From Neotabrizicola shimadae (GTDB taxonomy: Bacteria; Pseudomonadota; Alphaproteobacteria; Rhodobacterales; Rhodobacteraceae), in NCBI RefSeq assembly GCF_019623905.1, contig NZ_CP069370.1, positions 3,707,001 through 3,771,000 on the forward strand: DNA of 64,000 nucleotides, written 5' to 3'. A program made the position numbers and the translations under genes. Numbering within the stretch: position 1 is the first letter of the stretch; the number at the start of each line of letters is the position of its first letter. Below the pieces are notes generated by a model. It saw only the letters and a program-made list of their open reading frames with translations, did no database searches and was not told where the DNA came from. Positions 53,001 through 62,000 of this stretch are shown in pieces.

Positions 53001-56000
53001 TCGGCGCCAGGGGTGCCGGTCAAGGCCAAGCCGGTGTTCACCGCTACCGTGACAGCCTGAACATAAGACAAGCCATCCAGTCCCGTCGCCCGAAGGCCGA
53101 CGGTATAGCTGTCGGGCCCTTCTGCCAGATTGACCCCGGCCTGCAGCACCAGCCGTGCGACGCCATCTTCGGTCACGATGCGGAACAGCTGAGATGCGGC
53201 CGCTGCGGTCAGGCCGCCTGCCGTATCCACCAGCTGAAGGCTGTTCACATCACCGAATATGGCGTTGGCATCGGTCACCGTCAGCACCCCGGCGACAGCC
53301 CCGGCCAGCGCAGCGCCGGTCAGCGGACCGCCCGACAGGGTGATCGCCGTGGCGGCCTGGGCCACGGCATTGTCGATGGCCCCGGTGCGCCCGGCAATGC
53401 GCAGCAGCTCAACGCCGGAAACGGTATCGGCCCCCAGCTGACCCGGAGTGGATGCGGCGCGCAGGTCTGTCACAGCATAGCCCCCGCCCGCAGCCAGCAC
53501 CCGCAGGTTGGTCCAGGCCGTGGAGTAGACCGCCAGGTCGCCCGCTCCGTCGCCGCCGTAGATCAGGTCATTGCCAAGCCCGCCAATCAGCGTGTCATCG
53601 CCCGCCAGGCCCTGCAGCGTATCATTGCCCGTGCCGCCATCCAGCACATCCGCCAGGGCTGAGCCGCTCAGCAGGTTGTTGCGCTCGGATGTCAGGGTGA
53701 CGGTGCGGGTGATGCTGAGGCCGTCCTTGCCGGTCGCCACCAGCGTCAGCTGGGTCTGTCCGTCGATCAGGGCTGCGGCGCCTGGGTCCTTGATCCGCAA
53801 TTCCGTGCGGAAATAGGTAGTCTTGACCAGCTCGAACAGTCGCGCGGCCTCCGCCGCGCTCAGACCGCCCAACGTATCGGCAAAGGCAAAGTCCGGCGTG
53901 TCGCCCAGGAACATGTTGCCGTCGATCACCGACAGCTGTCCAACCACCGAACCGACCGTACCGCCGACATGGGTGCCGGTGACCAACATTTCGGTGGGTG
54001 CCTCGGGGAGCAGGGCGACGATGCTGTCATAGACCCAGCCCCATTCTCCAGGCACTGCACCAAAGCTGATCGCATCGACCCCATAGACCAGATCGACCCC
54101 GGTATGACCGGGCACCGTGGCGTCCCGCAGGTCGGTTACGCGCAAAGCGGCCCCGTCCTCGATCCACTCGAACCCATAGTTCCACCAGCCGCCCTCGAAA
54201 TGCGCCAGAACGCTGCCGCCCTCGGCCCGCCAGCCGTTGCCCACCAGGGTATCGTTGCCGGCCCCGCCGATCAGCAGGTCGGCGCCGCCGCCGGCTGTCA
54301 GGCTGTCCGCCCCCGCACCGCCCAGCAACGTATCCGCGCCGCCATCGCCATACAGCAGGTCATTGCCGCCAACACCCTGCAACAGGTCATTGCCATCGCC
54401 GCCTCGCAGCGTGTCGGGCGAATTCGCGCCCGTCAGCGTGTCGCTGCCGGCCGTGCCGGCCAGGTCATAGCCGTCGCGCAGAGTGAAGGTGATTGTCTTG
54501 CCAAAAACCAGCCCATCCAGCCCGGTTGCAAGCAGCCGGAGCGTCACATCGCCCTGAGTGGCAAGGCTTGCACCGGCCTTCAGCCGCAGAGTCAGCCCGT
54601 CGATCTCGAACAGTGCCGCAGCGTCATAATCCGACAGTCCGCCGGGGGCCGAGCCGAAGGACAGCGTCTGCACGTCGCCAAACACGCTGTTGGCATCGGT
54701 CACGGCAAAGCTGGCCACCACGTCGCCCGGTTCGGCCACGCGCACCATGATGGTGCTGGCCGGGGTGATGTCGCTGGCCGCCTGCTTCACCGCCGCAAGC
54801 GCCGATCCGACCGTGCCGTTCAGGTCGAACATCTCGACCCCGGTCACGTCAAGAAAGCCCAGGGGACCGATGCTCGGAGGCAAGGGCTGCGAGGCATGGC
54901 TGACCGTGATCAGCGAAGCATCGCCCGAGATCCACAGGTCTGCCCAATCGGCATCAATCCGCAGCGTATCCTGCCCGTTGCCGCCATCGGCCTGTGCCCC
55001 GCCGTTGCCCAGGTTCAGCAGATCGTACCCGTCGCCGCCGAACAGGCTGTCCCAGCCCGCGCCGCCATAAAGCGTATCGTCGCCCGATCCGCCCTCCAGC
55101 CGGTCGTGGCCATCCTCGCCCGACAGCCGGTCATTGCCGGTGCCACCGAACAGCTGGTCCTCGCCCGCGCCGGCCGCCAGCGTGTCGTTGCCGGCACCGC
55201 CGTCCAGCGTGTCATTGGGGGACTCGGCCAGCAAAGCGGCCAGCGAAACCGATTTGCCTTCCGCATCGGAGATCCAGGTCAGACGGGTGCTGTCCGTCGA
55301 AAATGCGGCACGGGCAGCGGTCAACGGCGAATAGTCAAGATCCGCGTTGGTCGGCACGAGGGCCGTCACCCCGGTCCACAGGTCGCGCACGACCAGCTTC
55401 CAGTCGGTCGAGGTGGCGCCGGACACCAGATTGGTCGCCCGGGTTTCAAAGGCCGCATAGCGGCCATCGGCAGACAGAACCGCGTTGCGGCTGTCACCGT
55501 CGGCTGCCCCATAGGCAGCGGTCGACACCAGCATCACCGTGCCGGTCAGCATGTCCTTGCGGAAGATGTCGGTCGTGCCGGCCATCCCCCCGCCCAGGTT
55601 CTGCGCCGCCGAAACGAAAAGCACGAACCTGCCGTCGCCTGACAGGCTCGCGCCAGTCGCATTCGCGCTCGCCGCCGTCCCGGCGGCATTGGCCGAAACC
55701 AGCTCGGTAGTGCCCGTCAATCGGTCCCAGCGGTACAGGTCGGTGGTGCCCGCCTCGCCCCCGGCCAGATCGGTCGCACTGCCAAAGACGACATACCGCC
55801 CATCCGCGCTGATACGCGCCCCGCCCGCCCCGGCGGTGGCGCCGTCCGATACCAGCGTGATCGTGCCGGCCCCCATGTCGCGCAACCAGACCTGCGCCGC
55901 GGGCAGGGTGCCCGTGCCACCGGCATAGCCAGCCGCCGCGCTTTCGAACACGACAAAGCCGCCATTGGCCGACATTGCCCCGTTCTGCCCGCCCAGCGAG

Positions 56001-59000
56001 GGGTCCTGGCCCGAGCTGATCGTGGCGGTCGTGGTCACGATCTCGGTCAGGCCGGACAGCCTGTCAAACCGGAACACATCCATCCCGGCTCCGGACGGGC
56101 CGATGTTGGTCGCGGCTGTCTGATACAGCACATATCGCCCGTCAGATGACAGGCCCAGCATCTGGGCATCTGCGTCATTGGCGCTGCCATCGGCCGCGCG
56201 GGAGACCAGCGTCTTGCGCCCGCTCAGGGCATCGGTCAGCCAAAGCTGTTGGGTGCTTTCCTGCAACAGGGTCGCAGGGTTGGGCCGCCCCCCCAGTCCT
56301 TGCAGCGTGCTGACGCTGATATCTCCGATCCCCCCCACGTGATAGCCGCGCACAACCACCCAGCCATCGGGATAGCCCGCAAGGCTTCCCGTGGCAGAGG
56401 TGATCACCGCCGCCTCGGGCGGGGTGCCGCCGTCGGTCAACAGATCGTCGCCATCGCCGCCCACCAGGCTGTCGGCACCTTCGCCGCCCTCGATCGTGTC
56501 GGACCCGGCCGTTCCGGTCGAGATGCCGGAGGTTGCCTTGATGCCGCCGCCCGTGCCCACGGTCACGTGGATATCGGTGGTCTGGGTCCGCACCCCGGCG
56601 GTGACCGTGATGGACAGGACCAGGTCCTGCCCGGCCACCAGCAAGGAGGGGTCGTGCAGAACCAGCAGATCGCCCTCCAGCCGGAAGGCGCTGGCCGAAG
56701 CGCCGGTCAGCGCATAGCTCGGATCCATCGGGAAGAAGCTGCCGGTGGGTTGCAGCACCACGCGGCCGATCACATCGCCCGCCTGCGACTGCACACCGAA
56801 CACCGGGGCACGATACGCACCCAGCCCGATCAGATCGACCCCTGGCAGCGTCGTGGCCGCAGCGGCGGCCAAGGTGCCCACGGCCCCATCCAGCGATACC
56901 AGCTCCATGCCTTGCAACGTGTCGGTTCCAAAGAAGCCGGCCACGGTATCGGCCCGCAGGTCGCGGATGATCCAGTCGCCATTGCCCAGGTCGATCAGTT
57001 CGATATCGCCGATCCGAGCCTCGTAGACGGCCAGGTCACGGCCATCGCCGCCGATCAAAAGATCGTTGCCCGCCCCGCCATGTAGCGTGTCAAAGCCCGC
57101 GCCGCCCTCCAGCGTGTCGTTCCCGCCACCACCGCGCAGCAGGTTGTCCGCGGCATTGCCAAAGATCGCATCGGCGAAATCGCCGCCCCGCCCTTCGCGG
57201 GCGGTGCCGATCAGGCGCAGCACCTCGGCCTGATCGCCCATGGCATAGCTGACGCTGGCGCGGATTTCATTGCCGCCGTCGCTGCGCCGGTCCACCACAA
57301 TGTCCCCGGCATTGTCGACGTAATAGACGTCATTGCCAAATCCGCCATACATGGTGTCGGCCCCGGTGCCGCCATCCAGCGTGTCGTCGCCCACGGCATA
57401 GGGGACCAGCCCATACCACAGATCGCGTGTGCCGTCGGAATAGATCGCGTAGCCCGAATGGGCCCGCAGATCGCCGAACAGCACGTCATTGCCCGCGCCG
57501 CCCGTCAGGTGGTCATCGGTCCGGTGGGTGGCATGCCAGGTCTCGGCCCCCGCAGAGGTGATGCCCTGGTCGTCGCTTCCGTCGCTGTCGCCCAGGATCG
57601 TGTCGTCGCCATCGCCGCCGACCAATGTGTCCATACCGAACGTGCCGCGCAGGCCGGTCTGTTCGCCGTTCAGCGAGATGACCGGGCGCTGATAGTCCAG
57701 CTCGATCATGCGAATGGTGGTCAGACCCGCCGCATCGGTCACAGAAACACCGATTTGCAGGGTTATCGGGCGATTGGGGCTGCGGTTGACCCAGGCTGCA
57801 TTCAGATTCGTGTCCGTGGCATAATCCGGATCGTCCAGATAGGCCGATCCTTCCAGGCCGTTGGAGCCGTAGCCAGTGTCCCAACTCGGCTGTGCCGCCC
57901 GGGTCGCCGCCTCCAGGGCTGCGAAATCGGCATCGGCGCGCAGGCGCAGGGTCTGTCCGTCGAATTCGAACAGCGCAGCCGCCAGGGTGGCATCCAGCGC
58001 CGTCACCGTCCAGCCCCGCGCGGCGCCCGGTCCGGTCACGACGCCCGTTGCGTCGGTAAAGCTCAGGGTCCAGCTGTCGCCCGCGCGGGCGTTGATGTCG
58101 TCGATCGTGACCACGCCAACGGTGCTTTCGCCCTGACCGTGGTGGAATTTCGGCAGAAGCACCGTCTTGCTGAGCTGATAATATGGACCAGTCGAGGCCG
58201 TGGCCAGTGATGCAAAGTCCGGGCTGACATGCGCCGAGACATAGTGATAGTCCGACCAGTCGACCACATGGGTAAAGCCCAGCTTCAGGCCGTTGGGCGC
58301 GGTGGGCACCAGTTCGGCAAAGTCATAGCCCGTGCCGTTCAGATCCACCCGCTCGAACCCTGAGACGGTGTCAACGCCCAGATCCCCGGCAAGGTCGGTG
58401 ACCCGGTAGCGCCCGTCGCCCAGGTCGGTGACCGCGATCTGCGCCGCTGTCCGTGCCATGCGCAGCGTGTCGAGCCCGAGGCCGCCGTCCAGCACATCGT
58501 TGCCGCTGCCGCCCTCGACCGTATCGTCGCCGTTGCGAGCCTCGAGCAGATCATCGCCAGCACCGCCAAACAGCCCGTCTTTGTAGAGCCCGCCGCGAAT
58601 GGTGTCGTTTCCATCAAGCCCATACATGCGGCCGACTGAATAGTCGTCCAACGTGATCCGGTTCGCGGCGGCATTGCCGCTGAACGCCTGATCGCCCCAA
58701 AGCTCGACGGTTACACCCCCATCCGTCCGGGCACCATAGACCCCGCTGTTGGTCAGGGTCAGATGTTCGAGCTCGGCGCCGAGCGTGTAGTCCAGCAGGC
58801 TGTGCCCGACCAGTTCCACGGTGTCGATGCCGGAGCCGGTTTCGGTGATCGTCAGCGCGCCCAGCGAAGCGGCCGTATGGTGCTGCAAGCGATAGAGATC
58901 GTCGCCCAGGCCACCCTGCAAGGTCACCCCATCGCTGGCCGCCTGTCTCTGTTCGACAGTGTCAAAGCCATATCGGCCCATGGCCGTGATGGTATCGTTG

Positions 59001-62000
59001 CCCTCACCCGCCTCGACCAGCAGTGCGCCGCGCACGGTGATGTTGTTGGCTTCGGCGCCAAAGCGGAAGCGACCGTTGATCAGCTGGCTGTCCAGCACCT
59101 CGAACCCGGTCAGATCCATGGTCGAGGTGCCATCCACCCGGCCACCGCCGATGATGAAGGTATCGTGCCCTCCTGCATCGGTCACTTGCCATGTGCCGGG
59201 GCCCGTCAGGCGGCTCGGCAACAACCAGTAGCCGTCCTCGGACAGACCGTCGAAGGAATAGGTATCGTCGCCCAGACCACCAAAGATGGTGGCATCGGCG
59301 GTCAACATCAGGTCAATACGGTCATCGCCGCTACCCAGATCCGCCCAGACATGCTCTGCCGCACCAAGGTACAGGGTGGCATTGAACGGCAGGTCCAGCA
59401 CATGGTCATTGCCATCCCCGCCATAGTAATGCGTCGTCAGTCCTGACGCGTCGCGAAGCGAGTTGCGGTTCCATCCGCCGAAATCCCCCAGAACATCGTT
59501 GCCCGCACCGCCAAACAGCGACGATCCGTTGCCATAGGCGCGCAGGTGGTCGTCGCCGGCGCCACCATCCAGCATCGCAACGCCGGCCCCGTCGGTGGTG
59601 ATCAGGTCGTCGCCATCGCCGCCGAACAGGCTGTCATTGCCGTTCCCGCCAAGCAGCGTGTCATTGCCGGCCCCGCCATACAGCGTATCGTCACCATCCG
59701 CCGTATGCGTGTCGCGCGCCAATGTGCCAAACTGCGAATGATAGCCCAGCAGCAGGTTGTCCAGCGCATTGCCGGTGATCAGGTTGTTCCGCGTGTTGCC
59801 CCCCGCGATCATCGCGCGGTCCAGCGGCACATCATGCGGGGCAAAGACCGCGTAGCTCGCCTCGGTCAGATCCAGGATCTCGCGCATGCGGATCAGCTCG
59901 CTGCCCTGGAAATCGGTCAGGTGGACTTCCTCGAAGGTCCCCCCGTCATAGGAGAAGCCCGAATACAGAACGTCATGCCCGGCCGCGTTCGCCCCCGCCC
60001 CATCCTCATCGCCCGAGAGGAAGCCGCCGATCTGCAAGAGTTCCTGCCCGTTGCCATCCAGCCGCCGGGTCAGGTCGCGCAGGGCGTAAACGGTATCGTC
60101 GCCCGCACCGGCCCAGATGGCATCTGCCTCGCCATAGGCGGGCATCCCGCCGCTCGTGATGTATCCCAGATCGAACAGCGCAACAGTGCCTGGCGCACGC
60201 CAGCCCGAGCCGCCGGAATAGATCAGGTCGTTGCCGTCCGCGGCGTGGATGATATCGCCGTAGTATTCCCCGAACACCGGATCCAGCGTGTTCTGGCCGA
60301 AGATCGTGTCATTGCCCGACGGCAGCCCGCGCCGGTCGGTTTCTATCACGGCGGTATAGGCGTCGCCGGTTATCACATGGATGTAGCGGTTCGAGAAATT
60401 GGCCAGCGCCAGTTCAACCGTCTGCACCGCGCCGGTCAGCCCGCGCGCATCAACCGCCCGGACCGAGATGACCACGCTGCGGTCATCGGCATCCCGCAGG
60501 TCGCTGCTGGTCCAGCGGAAGTCCCCCAGGGCCCCCGCCGATTGCAGCACCGAGGCATCCTTCAGCACCAGCCGGTTGCCCGAAAACTCAAAGGCCTGCG
60601 CGGCCTGCGCGGCGGTCAGCGCCACCCGCGTGGCCGTCGATCCGCCGGTGGTCGAGACGAATTCGTAGGTGATCGTTTCGCCAAAGCCCGCATTGGCGTC
60701 GCGTGCGTCCAGCGTGGCAATCGTGGTGCCCGGCCCCGCCACGGTCGAGATCAGCGTGACATCGCCCAGGGCCGATGCCTCTTGCCCGCGGTCGATGATG
60801 ACGGGGGCCAGAGGAGCCACCGGAGTCAGGTCGGACACGAGGCCGGACCAGGTGTTCACGCCATTGGTGAAGCCGACCTGTTCAACCTCGAACAGATACA
60901 GGAAATCGCGCGACTGCGCCGCGCCCCCAGCCAGCGGTGTAACCATGGTCGACAGGATCAGCATGTTCTGAACCAGCCGCGCCAGCCCGGTTTCGGCATC
61001 GGTTATCCAGATGTCGGCGGTGCGGAAGTTGATCGCGTCATACTGCGCGGTCAGCACCACGCGGTCATATCCCGCCCCGCCCGACAGCACGGCCACAGGC
61101 AGCATGTTATCGGCGCCGACCATCGTCGCATCGGGCAGGATCTCGGTCAGGGTGATCAGGTCATCCCCGGCCCCACCCGCGATGCTGGCCGGCCCTGCCG
61201 CGCGGATGGTATCGTTGCCCGCCCCGCCCAGAAGCAGCTCGCCGCTCTGCGTTCCGCCGCCGAACAGGCCACCGACGGCTGCGCCGCCGTCGATCAGGTC
61301 GTTGCCTGCGCCGCCGGAAATGGTGTCCAGCCCCCCCAGACCCAGCAACGTGTCATTGCCCGCATTGCCTGTCAGCCGGTTGTCCGCGGCACTGCCGCGC
61401 ACATAGGCGGACAGCTCCGACTCGATCTCGACATGCTCCACATTGGCGGCCAGATAGTCGCGCGAATAGGCCAGCTGGTCAGGGTCTTCTTCCAGGAACA
61501 CCCGCGTGCCGACAGAGATCAGCGTGTCGATCCCGCCATTGGTTCCGTCAAGCTCGACCACCGTGTCCACGCCCAGCCGGGCGCGGATCGTGTCGTTCCC
61601 CGCGCCGCCGGTCAGCGTATCGGCACCGGAGAGGACCGGGGTACTGCCATCAAGGTTCTTGCGGCCGATCCCTCCATCAATGTAGTCCGCCCCGGCGCCG
61701 CCGTCGATCGCGTTGGCGCCAGCATTGCCGAACAGCCGGTTGTTGACCGCATCGCCCACCAAACCGGTGACAACCACTTCGCCCGGTGCAGCGACATGTT
61801 CCAGATAGACTTCCTCGATGCCCGAAAGGGTCGTGCCGTCCATCGTCAGGCTATAGTCGCCCGACCGGGTGACAAAGGCACGGTCGACGTTGCGCAGTTC
61901 GCCGCCGCTGAAATAGGGTGCGGACCCGCTGTCCTGGGCGCGGTCGCCGACATCGTCCAGAATATAGGTGTCGGCGCCCGCGCCGCCGTCCATCGTATCG

